Source: Coptis chinensis (Eukaryota; Streptophyta; Magnoliopsida; Ranunculales; Ranunculaceae). Taken from it: 64,000 bases of DNA. Each line of letters opens with the position of its first letter. Position 1 is the stretch's first letter. Position numbers and translations under genes: made by a program. A model generated the notes under the pieces. The model did not search any database. It was not told the origin of the DNA and saw nothing but the letters and a program-made list of their open reading frames with translations. The stretch covers positions 1 to 64,000 of the forward strand of contig JADFTS010000086.1 in assembly GCA_015680905.1 (NCBI GenBank), given 5' to 3'. Below are positions 23,219 through 35,099 of the stretch, piece by piece.

Positions 23219-25135
23219 TCAGGTCTCGCTTCGAGTACAGAGGTTGTAACCTGAAATTAGGGAGCTGAAAGCAAATGTCACAAAAGCTAGGAAGGACATC
23301 CCTGTCGAGGCACTAGCCATTACTGTGAAATCATCCTTCCCAAAATTGCTCACCCAGTCATCCACTCGACTTGCTGCAGCCGATGAAGCTGATAGCAGAA
23401 GGTATGTCAAAATCTGCCAATTGTGAATACAAAGACCATGAGGTATATACTAATTTGAACTAATTTTCTAAATGAAGAAACAAAATCACACAAGTTATCG
23501 ATGTACATTTGAGAGAACTGCCAAATTTATAGCACAACAATGTGAAGAGAGCAACAATCAAAATGTTCTCCATCAAAACCTTTAACATGCAATGCATGCT
23601 CTTGCTCTAAAGTAACTAACAATTGACTGTGCTATCTGTCTAGTTGCAGTAAAATCATCTTTTAGTTTACTTTAGGATGTGATATTAGGATCAGTGTTTA
23701 TACGTCGATTTTTATTTATAAGACGTGACAGTAACACAAAATCAAAATGAAACAAAATACCTATGAACATGAAGAAGAAAAATCAACATAAATTTCAAAA
23801 CAGTATGATAACAAGAATAATTATTCCTTATTCATTCATTTTTTATCAATGCATCACAGTAGCATCTACTTTCATATCTGAGATGAGCAACAGTGAATTG
23901 CCCAAACAATACAGAAAAGTACATGTTACAGTAGATTCATACCGTCAATTAATAGTCACAAAAATCAGCAACGATTTCAAAATTAACTGACTTTATTAAA
24001 TCAAGGTTTTACAGTTTCCCTGAAGTAATAGAAAATAAAAAGCAAACTGAGCAGTACTAAGGTGACAGACACCTTCTCTGATCTAAGAGACTGCCCAATG
24101 CACACCATTGGTAATATTATTTTTGTGCACTAGGCAATCGCCCAAAAAAGTAGAAGATAGTTGTCAGTTGTTACTACAGCATTATGTAACAAACAAATAG
24201 CAAATAATTTAGCATATGACAAAGTATCAATGCTATCCAATATATACTCATACTTTCATTACCGCTAAACTTTTAAAACTGCGTTAGATATTACCCATCT
24301 AACCTCTTCTTAAATAATCACCTACTCCAAACTTGTTACACTATTCTGTAAAATCTATTTTTCGATTCGCCTTTAACACTAAACAAACTTACTAATAATA
24401 ATAATACAACAATCACACAAACTGAGACATTCCAACAATCAACAACCAAATAGTACCTGATCCATGGAGAAATCAAACGAATAACGAAAATGATGCTGGA
24501 TAATATGTTTTGCAGTAATCAAATCATAAGCCAAATCATAAGCTTGGAATCCAGCATACACAAATCCAATAACCGTCACCGATATACAATACCTGCCACA
24601 AATTAATAAGTAAAGTCAATCTCAACACACTAACAATGAAACTTACTCAGACAAAACAGAAAAGGCCTAACCTGTATTCTTTGTAACGATAAAAAGAATC
24701 ACCAGCCCAACCTTGAGTTTTATCAGCAGCCATAACTGAAAAAGAAATCAAACAAAACACAACACCCAAAACCCTAAACCCCAAAGCAGCCCTCTTCACC
24801 ATCCCTAGTCTTCTTTCTCTCCATAATATAGACGACACCGTCTTCGATCTCCTCTCACTCCCTCCACCAACAGAAACTCCATTTTCTTCATGGCCCACTT
24901 TAGATACTGCAGATAACTCTTCACGAATGGATCGGTTGGCTACAATTACTGGTGATAATGGCTCAAGTGGAACGGGTATGGGTATGGGTATGGGTATGGG
25001 TTGTGGAGAATGAAGAGGTGAGAAACCACGTGCCCGGCGATCCATTGCTATGATTTGAGAGAGATTCTCGTGTGGTGAGGGGGATTCTGATTTTGGATGT
25101 AAGTGTGAGTGGAGTGGTGAAGTTTCTATATCCAT
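23219..25135 (-). CDS. CASP-like protein (CASPL4A-type), four-helix membrane protein
   Basis: Three minus-strand exons, 25135-24672, 24592-24457 and 23413-23219, join in phase (GT-AG introns) to a 264-residue protein. Residues 1 to about 110 form a proline- and serine-rich cytosolic N-terminus with a PIPIPIPIPVP stretch. The membrane domain begins at RLGMVKRAALGFRVLG, with helices FRVLGVVFCLISFSVMAA, YCISVTVIGFVYAGFQA, ILTYLLLSASSAAA and the C-terminal MASASTGMSFLAF followed by VTFAFSSLISGYNL. This order and the ASASTGMSFLAF motif are characteristic of CASP-like group 4 proteins, plasma-membrane relatives of the Casparian strip scaffold proteins. Their individual roles are mostly unknown. In-frame ATGs also exist upstream (25,180 and 25,216). 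I chose the one giving MDIETSP because it starts the conserved acidic/Ser-Pro N-terminus, but this is uncertain. No defect is seen. Confidence 0.88.
24974..25000. repeat. In-frame GGGTAT hexanucleotide repeat
   Basis: A run of GGGTAT units lies inside exon 1 of the CASP-like gene and encodes the alternating Pro-Ile stretch on the minus strand. It is a likely site of length variation that keeps the frame. Confidence 0.85.
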
Positions 25136-26554
25136 TTTTTCCTCTTCTTGTTCTTCTTTTTCTTTGATATAATAAACCATTTTGGAGTGAATTGGTATTT
25201 GGAGTATGGACCACAAAGAGAGAGCACCTTTGGACTTTGGTAATGGTGATCAGGTGACGTTGTAGTTTGGAAATGAATAGATTCTGTTGTGTTGTTCAGT
25301 CCCAAGTGAAATTTTGTTACTGTCCCCTGTCTCTCTCTCGGTCAGCGTCAGCAGTAACTCTTGATGTCAGATACTGTAGTAGGTACACCATTTGTAACTG
25401 TGACGACAATAAATAGCTTATTAATGAAGTCGGTTAGTACAAGGAATAATGTTCAAGTAACACTGGATCATTCACAAATAGAGATAGTATAATAATGCTG
25501 TAACTTATTAATGCCCAGATGTTGTTGCTTGCTAAACCACCAAAACGAATACAATGTGTTTATACTTAATACTTAAGAATAGAATACCACCTCAGCAAAT
25601 AATTAAACAAAATTTTAAAAAAGTAGCCCGTTTTCTTTTCCATTTGAAATAATCTTTGAAGAGCAATGGATTATTCTTATCAACTTCTTTTTACTTGAAC
25701 CTTTAAACTTAAAGCGCTATCTAACAAAGTTCAACACAGACACTTTAAAGTGAATTTTCACTTATAAATGACTAACAGTAGGACTCCTCGTAAAAAGGTG
25801 CAACAAGAAAATGTATTTTAGTGGTGGTGTTTTATTAGGAGGTAGGTTGTTTCTTAAACAAATCAAAAGAGTACCTAATAATTTGCAAAATCATCATGAA
25901 CTGTGGAACTGATTTGAATGATTGAAAATTAAACATGATCTTGTACTTGTAGGGACATCTCTAAAACAAAACAAAGAGATGAAAGAAAAAAAGTAGCTTT
26001 CGTTTTTCCTTTGCTTATCAACAAAGGAACCAGATTAACTCTTTGATTATGCAATATAACTACTATCCATGGTCTAAAAGCTTGTTTGCCTTGGAATCCC
26101 TTCATTAAAACGTATCCATTAAATGTTAAAACCAATCATTAAAGTCAACACCCATCATCAATGATCACTCTCCTAAGGAATATGAATAATATTCACAATA
26201 AGAAGAAAATATGGTTTTCTTGAATAGCAATTCCTCCCTGGTAGTCTGTAACTGCATACTACATATGATTTACACCCCAGAAAGGAACTCAAGAAAGGTG
26301 AGGGGCAGAGGGGCGACATTGCATCTATACATAAACAAGTACATGCACAGCCAGTAACCTACTACCTTCATTCTCAAAACCCACCAATAAGTGGAAGCTT
26401 TTCTCTGTGTAAAGATTTCTCGTCTCTTTTCCTATTAATGATTACTCTCTCTCCGTGTACAGATGCCTCTTGAACGATAAATATAATGACTAACTGAACC
26501 GCTAAGGTTACACCCCAGTCCGAGACAGGACACATTGGTAATGGTTGCCTACCC
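25136..26554. other. Promoter side of the CASP-like gene and 3' flank of the EXECUTER-family gene
   Basis: No further gene is seen. Both flanking genes lie on the minus strand, so this 1.4 kb must hold the CASP-like promoter (from 25,136) and the EXECUTER-family 3' UTR (to 26,554). TC-rich tracts occur near 25,330 (TCTCTCTCTCGG). Confidence 0.5.
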
Positions 26555-29500
26555 TCACTCGGGTAGCTTCAAACGGTTCAACAAGACAAGGTAGCTCTTT
26601 TCATGACCAGGAGTATAAAAGAGCAATCCAAGGTCTGCACCTCCAATATGTGGCCACATTCCCTGATTAAACAAACCGAATTAATATTACAGATATACAC
26701 TTAGGCTTTATCAGTCAAAACTCATGCAACTAAATTCCATTATGGATGCCTAAATAGAGACCAGTCATAAGATAAACAGTTAGGTTGAGTCAATGACATC
26801 TCTTCTTTATCATTAGGCAAGGCTCACTTCTTGTGCTTGGTACAGGGAAAAAGTTTGCTAAAATAAAGATCGGGTGAACTGTGTAACATAATGTTTTCGA
26901 GGGAAGCTTCACTTTGTCAAGAGTCAAGAGTCAAGACAGAAGCCCACAACAAATTCAGATTACTCCTTCCAATTTTATCAAGAGTTAGTTAGCTTGTTAG
27001 ATATGATGGAATTCTGCACCATCACGCTCTTAATTGCAAGAGACGCCAAGTACATTGCTGGCCCCGGAAATGGATAGTGCATTAACCAAGAAATATGGTA
27101 AGAACTGAAATGACCCACCTGTTGTCCCTTTTTTCAGTTTTCTTTCGCTTCTTTTTGGCTTTTGTTTTTTATTTATTTTTGTTTTTTATTTTATTTTTCT
27201 ATCATGAAACAACCAGTTCTCTCAATCGTGAGGGAATATAGATTGTCCATACATTGTATTAAACTATGAAATAATATCCCATCTAATTTGAGGACTGCTA
27301 GCAAACCATTTGCAATGTGTGCTTTACCTTGCCACTAAGCTGGAGTAGTTCACCATCTACCCATCGTGGATTTTGGAACCCTATGTCCGCTCTTCTTCCT
27401 TGACCTTTGTAACTTGCAACCTGGACATATAGCTTGGAAGATCAATCCGTCTCCAAAACATAGACAGCAAGTATATAAAGAGTTGGCTTCAAGGGAGATG
27501 TCTAGAAGTAGCAGTACAAAAAGAAATGGCTTTTAAGTAATAATTGTTCATTGCCAGTTCCAGCTTCCTGTGACTTCTAAGGTACCATTTTCCCTTCCTT
27601 TTTCATTTTCATTTTATTTTTTTTAGGTTTTCAAGAGCACAAAAAGAACTGATTTTATTAAAGGGACAGGAGAAGGAGGACAATGCCGCCAAAAGATTAC
27701 ATAACAGCATTAACACAAGATGCAATCTCCTGAGTCCCACTAGACGTCGGGTCCTCAATAGCCAGCCACTCGGGTCCAGCTATGCCCATTAGTTATGAGT
27801 TTGTGTCCCAACTCCAGAATCTATGTATGCTTCAAACACCACTTCAACTTAAAAAACTGTTCTGTATTATGACGGCCACAATGTGTATTTGCAACACCCT
27901 TCCAATTTTAGTAATTATGTTGCTTTCGGATGTTATGGTAATTCAAACATTCTTTATTTCCATAGTACTAAATTTAAGGATCATTGCAGAAATCAGAATA
28001 GAAATAAAAGGATAACCAAGTGAAAGAATGTACCACTCCTAAGTCATCAGGATACTTTCCACGATTTGAATTGCGATTGCTTTTCCCAATTTTAGCACGA
28101 AATGTAACCTGGACAAAGGAAGAGGGATAAAATAAAAGAATATACATGCATAACCTTACAAACTACAACTAAATAAAAAGGCTATGTACCTGGCCCGCAG
28201 GAATATTAAGATCTCCAGTCAGCTTTGTTGCCTCAGCATACTCAAAAAATTCAACATCAGAGTATTTATCTAAATCACTTTCACCATGCCAATGACCGAA
28301 CTTGCGCTTCAACTGTACCACCTCAGCACCCAACGGACCAAAGGCTCCCACATACAAACCTGCATCTTCAAGCATTAGTCTAATAACAGACAAAGAACTT
28401 CAATAATGAAAGAGAAAAATTTACCATCAAATGGGTCTAAATCATCTTTGGAAGTGGTGATTCGACTAAAAGCTGTAGTACTGGATAGTCCATTTCGCTT
28501 ACTAACGGCAAGCTTGAAAATATCATGCACTTTTCTAGACACCTAAACAAAGTTGGAAAGTACCAATTAATTGCAATACACTGAAGTCATAAAGAAGAAA
28601 AGAAGAGGCAACTAACGTTTAAAAACAGAACAACTTTGCAAATAGAAATAATTATTCCTTAACATGATAACCTAGTTACTTAGATTACTATAAAGAGTGT
28701 ATGCTTTCAAGTTTCAATTCATGCTATCTCCATAGTAAATGGCAACGGTAACAAAAACATTTAGGCTAGTGCCAGAAAATGTATTCCATGACAAGGAGAC
28801 GATCTAACTCTTCGAAATAAGGAAAAGAAAACTGCATGCTTCATGGAACTCCCCCCATAATAAATTCCGATGGTAACAAAACTTCCAGTTATACTAGTGA
28901 AATCAATCAAATCCTCTTCACTAAAATGGTTATACAATAGTTAACAAGCAGAAGCTTCAGATATAGATGGGTTAATTTAACAGTTAATACCAAATCAGAC
29001 AGATGTTCAGGTGAATCTCACCCGCAATTTATCCACACCCAGAAAACCCTCCGCAACATCAAGAGGCATGAATTCAGAAACACCTTGAGCATCAATACTT
29101 GCCACTTTGACCTTAGACACTTCAGTTTCGCCAACATCGATATCTTTATTTCCACCAGGAATATGTAAAGTGAAAGAATCTCTTTCCAATTCCTTAATTT
29201 CAGCTGGGGAACGTATATAATCATCTTTTGAAGGGGCATCCTCCTTATTGTGTAATATCCCACCGATGAAAAGCTTTGTAGCTATATCCTTTCCCTCATC
29301 TTCAGTGTCAGTACCTCCCCCTAGTCGAGACCCCTCCTGCTGAATATCATCCTGGCTACGAATGTCATCATCTGAATTCTCAAGGGAACTAGACTTCTCA
29401 TCATCGTCATGCGTTAACTGCTCCATTGAGTCATTTTCATTTATTAACTCCTTAGGAACATTAACGTTCATAAGTTTATCACTAAAACCCGGAATTTTAG

Positions 29501-32500
29501 CTTTAAAATAATTTACTACACTTTTTAGCGCTTCTTCACTTGATCCCACAATATTACTGGCATCTTTACTGTTTGAATTCTTCACTCTACTTTCATCAGC
29601 ATTAGTTTCTTCACTCCCCGAACTAGAATCCTCGGAAGAACTCCCAGACTTGGGAACCAATGGGCTGGGAGTTGATTTTGATGGTGATGGAGATGGTGAC
29701 AATGTAGAATCTGTTGAATTTCCTTTAGGTCTCTGCAAGAATACTACCTGTGCAGGAGGAAAGAAGAACTTGGTAAAACTTGCGGTAAGAAATGTTGAAG
29801 CATTAATAGATAGATGTGCTATAAGCTCTCAGCCAGTGAAAAACGGTAGATGAGGACACTCCAACCAAAATTTCAAATAATTATAAACAAATGGCTGTTA
29901 ATCTGATTTAACATTTTACTGCATTTAGCCAAGTACCGATGCTTGAACCAGTTCATTGGTAGGCAGCTAAAAGAAATGTGAGGTACTGACATCTCAAACT
30001 CCAACACAAGCAAACATAATGGTGTATGGTAATTGGTAAATGGTAAATGGTGACATAGTGGCTAGTAATATACTAATATCACATCTAAACTAAAAAGGTA
30101 AAGATAAAAGACTACAGATTATTGGTTTATTATTCATGAGAAGCAAATAACACCTACAATGGATCACGTAATAAAGGTGTTCGTCCTATAGTACCTCTAG
30201 TTATATTTCCATGTCTTCCATCTAACTAAGACGTATTGGGTTTGGGTTTGGGTTTGGGACAAAATAGTGTCAAAGGGACGCTTAGCATAGAAATCAAAGA
30301 CAAGTGTAATTTGGAAGATAAAGAAGAAAGTATAAAGTGATCATTGTGAGGGAAAGATTTCAGGATGCAACAAAGTAAGGTCTTCACTAAGATTTTGTTA
30401 ACTGGCTCGTAGTGACTATCAAGTATATCCATATCTTATAGATGGATGTACTATCTTCTTCCCTTTTGCTTGTATTCTGAGTGTCTGTGATACAAACACG
30501 CAGCAAGCACCTTCGTAATTCTTCTATTTTACATAATTTTAACTGACTTAGAAAACAGAGAAAGGAAATATCACAACCTCTTTCAAGCCAATGACTACCA
30601 AGGAAGAGAGGTGATATTAAGTGGTAGTGGATGGATCTCTACTGAAGATTTCTCTCTACTGGTGTTATTTGTTGCTTTGGGGTTCTCTTTTTCCTTCCCA
30701 CTGTATTTTGTGTTTGTATGTGTGTGAGCTCAGATAAAAGGCAATCTTGCTTGTACTGTAAGTCATCTCATGTTCTCCAGTCTTGTACTCTTCTCATAAA
30801 TATATTAAGACAGACCAAACAAAAAGACCCGGAAAAGCAATGCATTTGGTTGTAAAAGTGGGACTATGAGTGCATGTAAAATCTTGATATCCCAATCAAT
30901 AATAAATAAAGGAAAGATAAAGATTTTTTTTTCTTGCAAAGTCTGTGAGCATTGTAACTTATACCATCCATTTTAACTTGACACTCTCCAGTCTCCATTC
31001 CCCAATGTAACACCAGTCAATTGGTTCCCAACTTCCCACAACATCACTACATTTATAACCAAGTAAATGACATCCTTACCTGCATATTGTATGTCTCATT
31101 GGCCTCTTTGACAACAAAAATCTCAAATAAGAGAGTCCCAGAAGACGCAGTAACCAACTGTCTGAAAAACCAGTCATCAACAGTGTGAGTTCATAGACAG
31201 TGTTCCATGGTATGTCAGAATCAGGACAGAAAGAAACTTCCGTACCTAGGAGTATAACTGCGGGCCACAAACCGGCCTACACCAGGAGTTATTCGTACAA
31301 TTCTTCCAAAAAGGTCGTTACAGTCCTTTAAACAGCCCACCCACCAGCCCAACTGCAAATAAAGGTAAAGTATATAAGTTAACCATTAATAAGAAAGTTG
31401 CAAATGTTTCAGACGTTTTATGTGTTTCCGACTAATTGAGATGCATCCTCTGCGTATACACTAAATGACATAGTTTTTTAAGGTACTTGATTTAAGAATA
31501 AGGTTCCCAAAGAAGTAGAAGTTTGTTAAAAAGAGAAACCAAATCAGTAAGGAATTCATGATCACTGGAAAACATCTCCACCACAATCTTTACCCAAATA
31601 TATTTAACGAAATTGCTAATCATAGAAAGTCTGGCGTAAATGTAGCTCCCATAATAGAATAGCATACATGACGATCTCGAAGCCATGCAAGATCGTCCAC
31701 TAGTATATCTAGACGAGTTTCAATTCATATCCCAAGCAGTATATATTTACACATAAATATTGAATGCGTAAATGATATCTTCAAGAATGTATCAGAAAAC
31801 AGTTTTTTAATCAAATTAAACTAAAGCTTAATGTAACAGAGTTGAACTTGTACAGACATCCTACCTTCAATATTGGCAGTCCCTGACTCCAGTAATCCTA
31901 AAAGCCTCTAGTATGGATATGAAGTAGCTTTAAGTTTAACGCTAATCTATATGAAATTATGAAGCTTAACTCGGTGTGACTATTTGGCTTCTGGCACAAA
32001 ATGCTGTCCAGAAGCTTCCACATAGCCTTCATATATCTAAGAGTGAAGTAAATAACTTTGACTAACTTTCCCTCTCCACCATAAATGTCAGAAAAAACTC
32101 TTACACCAAAAATTTGGTTCCCATCCATATTTTAGCATTGGTTATCTATATCTCGCATATCCTCATGCACCTTAGACAATTCACAAGCATTAATGTATCG
32201 GAAACTTACGAGTCCACTCCCTGTAAGCTTACACAACCTTGAAGCAACATGATAACTCTCTTCATCTATTGCATTCTGTCAATAAAAAAACACACAAACC
32301 ATCAAAACCCGCAAAGAAACACATAACACATTCATTATTAAAACTAACCTTCAACTGTGACATAATTTCAGCTACAGTATCTTTCGATGTCGCTTCAGCG
32401 ATAGATTTTTTCAGCTTTGCAGCTTCCTCAAAGTCTTCCTTCTCAACTGAATCTTCTAATTGAAACTGTATCACATAATAAAATAAAATAAAATAAACGT

Positions 32501-32788
32501 GGCTTTAAATCTTTAAAAACAAAAAGACAACATGGGACATGGGAGGGGTACCTTGAGAAGAGAAGAGAAACTGTCAGCTTGTTCAATATCTTCAAAATGA
32601 CGTGTCCAACGTTTCCAGTCCCAATCCAAAGAAGAAGAACGACAGCAAGTGAGATTGATTTTATTTCGAGTACTACTGGTTCTTGAACTGGGTATGTTGA
32701 TGAAGGTGAGAGTGTTTTGACGTTTGAAGTGAGATGAGGATGAGGATGGGTTTATGGTTGGCACGCCCCATGCATTAGCTACCGCCAT
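26555..32788 (-). CDS. EXECUTER-family chloroplast protein (EX1/EX2-like, singlet-oxygen signalling)
   Basis: Eleven minus-strand exons join in phase to 632 residues: 32788-32552, 32465-32349, 32275-32210, 31352-31246, 31161-31080, 29747-29022, 28542-28425, 28359-28190, 28108-28034, 27420-27328, 26662-26555. Residues 1 to about 50 are Ser/Thr-rich and basic, like a chloroplast transit peptide. [15 protein letters not shown] then leads into a UVR motif ([16 protein letters not shown]). [14 protein letters not shown] and [11 protein letters not shown] follow. Exon 6 encodes a long acidic, Ser-rich linker. The C-terminal DUF3506/SOS domain carries [57 protein letters not shown] and LLNRLKLPE. 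In Arabidopsis EX1 the Trp whose oxidation senses singlet oxygen (Trp643) appears, by my recollection of the sequence, to be the Trp of NPRWVDGEL, which is kept here. EXECUTER proteins act at thylakoids in plastid-to-nucleus singlet-oxygen signalling. Length fits EX2 (about 650) slightly better than EX1 (684), but I do not assign a paralogue. An upstream in-frame ATG at 32,881 exists, but the downstream start gives the better transit peptide. Confidence 0.9.
30238..30256. repeat. Short (TTTGGG)n run in an intron
   Basis: Three to four TTTGGG units lie within the 1.3-kb intron between exons 5 and 6 of the EXECUTER-family gene. Confidence 0.8.
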
Positions 32789-32967
32789 TTTTTTGGCTGT
32801 GTGTCTGAGAAATTGAATGGATAGATATGGCCTTGTGAAAAAGAAAGAGTTTCTGATTATAATAATGTTGCACGGGTGCAACCTGTAAAAATAGGCTTCC
32901 AGTAGTGAGTAGTAGCTTTAGTAGCTTTAGATATGGACGAGTGTATTTAAGAATAGCCTTTATTTAT
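32789..32967. promoter_or_regulatory. Proximal upstream region of the EXECUTER-family gene
   Basis: Only about 180 bp separate the start codon from the left end of the Mutator-like element. No clear TATA box is visible on the minus strand. The last 27 bp include GTGTATTTAAGAATAGCC and the candidate 9-bp target duplication (32,959-32,967). Confidence 0.4.
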
Positions 32968-33589
32968 GGGTCCTGTTAAATACACGCCCCGGTTCCTAAG
33001 AGGGCACTCTCCAACCCGGAACCGGTTCCTGTTACCAGAAAATATATCCGGTTCACTAAAAAATTAGAGGGGCACGCTCCTTGTAACTGGGCGACTTCTT
33101 TCCTCGGTTACCAACAGTTCTAACTCATCTAGAGCAACGCGAAGAAAAAAAAAACAGTCGTAACTCGCAAACAAACTCGCAAACAGGTAACCTCTCTCTC
33201 TAAAAAAAAGGCGCTACTTTATTCTCTTTCACATCACCAATCACCAAACCCGTCTTCTCAAGTAATTTGTTTGCTAATGGTTCGAACTTCATTCCCATTA
33301 AAATTTCGAACTTGATATAAAAAAAAACCAATTAATTAACTTGATTAATGGTTTGGAATTTAGGGTTTCAGTTGTTTAATTTTATATTGTTGTGTTTGGA
33401 GGTTTTAAGCTTGAGATCTATGTATATAACTCTGTTTATTTATGCGCCAAAATGCTACTCTGAGTTTTGCACTATCTGTAAGATTGCAATTATGACTTGC
33501 AAAGGCACCACCGCACCATATGGGATTCTAAATTGAAGACATTGTATTTATTGTTCAAAGCTTAGTAAAGTGGTATTTAGTTGCTGACA

Positions 33590-34340
33590 ATTACTCAAAA
33601 TGTTGGTATTTAGTTGCTGAAAAATGTTGGTATCTAGTTGCTGAAACTTGTAAGTAAAATGGTAACTAGTTACCGAAATTAAAACTCAATTTCGGTATCT
33701 AGTTGCTAATTTGATAAATGGTATCTAGTTGCTAAAAATTTCTCAAACTTTTGGTGTTCAGTTGCTGAAAATTATATTTGTAAAACGGCAACCAGTTACT
33801 AAAACTCAATTTCGGTCTTCCTAATTTGAGAAAATTACTCAAAAGTTTGGTGTTCAATTGCTGAAAATTGTAATAGTAAAATGGTAACCAGTTACTGAAA
33901 TTAAAACTCAATTTCGGTATCCAGTTGCTAATTTGACAAATGGTATCTAGTTGCTGAAAATTGCTCAAAAGTTTGGTGTTCAATTGCTGAAAATTGTAAT
34001 AGTAAAATGGTAACTAGTTACCGAAATTAAAACTCAATTTCGGTATCCAGTTGCTAATTTGACAAATGGTATCTAGTTGCTGAAAATTGCTCAAAATTTT
34101 GGTGTTCAGTTCTTGAAAATTGTATTTGTAAAACGGTAACCAGTTACTAAAACTCAATTTCGGTATCCCTAATTTGAAAAAATTGCTCAAAATTTTGGTG
34201 TTCAATTGCTGAAACTTGTAATAGTGAAGTGGTAACCAGTTACCAAAATTAAAACTCAATTTCAGTATGTCGAGTTGCTAATTTGATAAATGGTATCTAG
34301 TTCTTTGAAAATTACTCAAACTTTTGGTGTTCATTCTTTG
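33590..34340. repeat. Higher-order tandem repeat, 348-bp period
   Basis: The marker CTCAATTTC(G/A)GTA or a close variant occurs at 33,685, 33,805, 33,907, 34,033, 34,153 and 34,255. Successive spacings are 120, 102, 126, 120 and 102, so each marker reappears exactly 348 bp later. The basic unit contains GGTAACCAGTTAC(C/T), GTTGCTGAAAATTG and GGTGTTCAATTGCTG in fixed order. Open frames across the array (minus strand) simply translate the repeat and are not considered genes. Confidence 0.85.
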
Positions 34341-35043
34341 AAAATTGTATTTATAAAGTAGTAATCGCCATCAAATTAACATAAGATTGGAAAGATTACA
34401 ACATTCTACATTCTACAATTCCTCTTTTTTTCCCTTCCCTTTAACAATAACTTTTGTCCCAAACCCATGACATATGTTGTCAACTTCCACTTCCACTTCC
34501 AATTCCAATGTAAGCTTTCAATGTGCTTAAATTAGACTTAAATTCAACAAAAAGGAAATAGTTAGACATATACCCAACTTAAATAAAGTAATTGAAGTGG
34601 ATAAGAGAAGTCCTTGTAAGTGTGTGGATTGTGTGAGTTTTCTCCTATAGTTTTGAATTTTTGTAAGTTTCTATATTAGGAATGGAGAAGAAGTGTTTAA
34701 AGAGAAGTAGATTTGAGGGTGGGGAAAGAAAGATAGTAGAAAAAAAGGCTAAAATTTGGGTTTGAATTTCAGTTTGAATTTGAGGGGGAAGCAAAAAAAG
34801 TTGAAAATGAGTTTTGAGTTTGATTTTGAGAGGGAAATTCAAATCAACCTAAAAAGAGAATAAATTGATTTCGAAATTTCATAAAAACAATTGGGCAAAA
34901 TATTGAAATAGTATTGAATTATTGAATAATTGGTCGAAATATCAAAATTGTTTTGAAATATTGAAATAATTGGTCGAAATGAAAACTCAATTTCAGATGT
35001 TGAGATATCGAAATAATTGAAATATTAAAATATCGAGATGTCT

Positions 35044-35070
35044 AACCTTAAACCCTAAACCCTAAACTCT
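35044..35070. repeat. Telomere-like CCCTAAA cluster
   Basis: CTTAAACCCTAAACCCTAAA followed by a CTCTAAA variant gives about three and a half plant telomere-like units in an interstitial position. Confidence 0.7.
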
Positions 35071-35099
35071 AAATTGGGAATATCGAGGAATCTCAAATT

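Noticed and set aside
24647..25216. Upstream ATG (25,216) as CASP-like start
   Set aside because: Adds 27 residues (MWSILQIPI...) that do not resemble the Ser/Pro N-terminus of the family; the ATG at 25,135 is preferred, though not proven.
27600..27780. Possible transposon relic in the EXECUTER-family intron
   Set aside because: Only a faint LINE-tail look (TTTATTAAAGGG), no domain or target duplication.
33732..34259. Minus-strand frames rich in FSNWLPFYKYNFQQLNTK-type repeats
   Set aside because: They are translations of the 348-bp tandem repeat; the open frame follows from unit lengths divisible by three (102, 120, 126).
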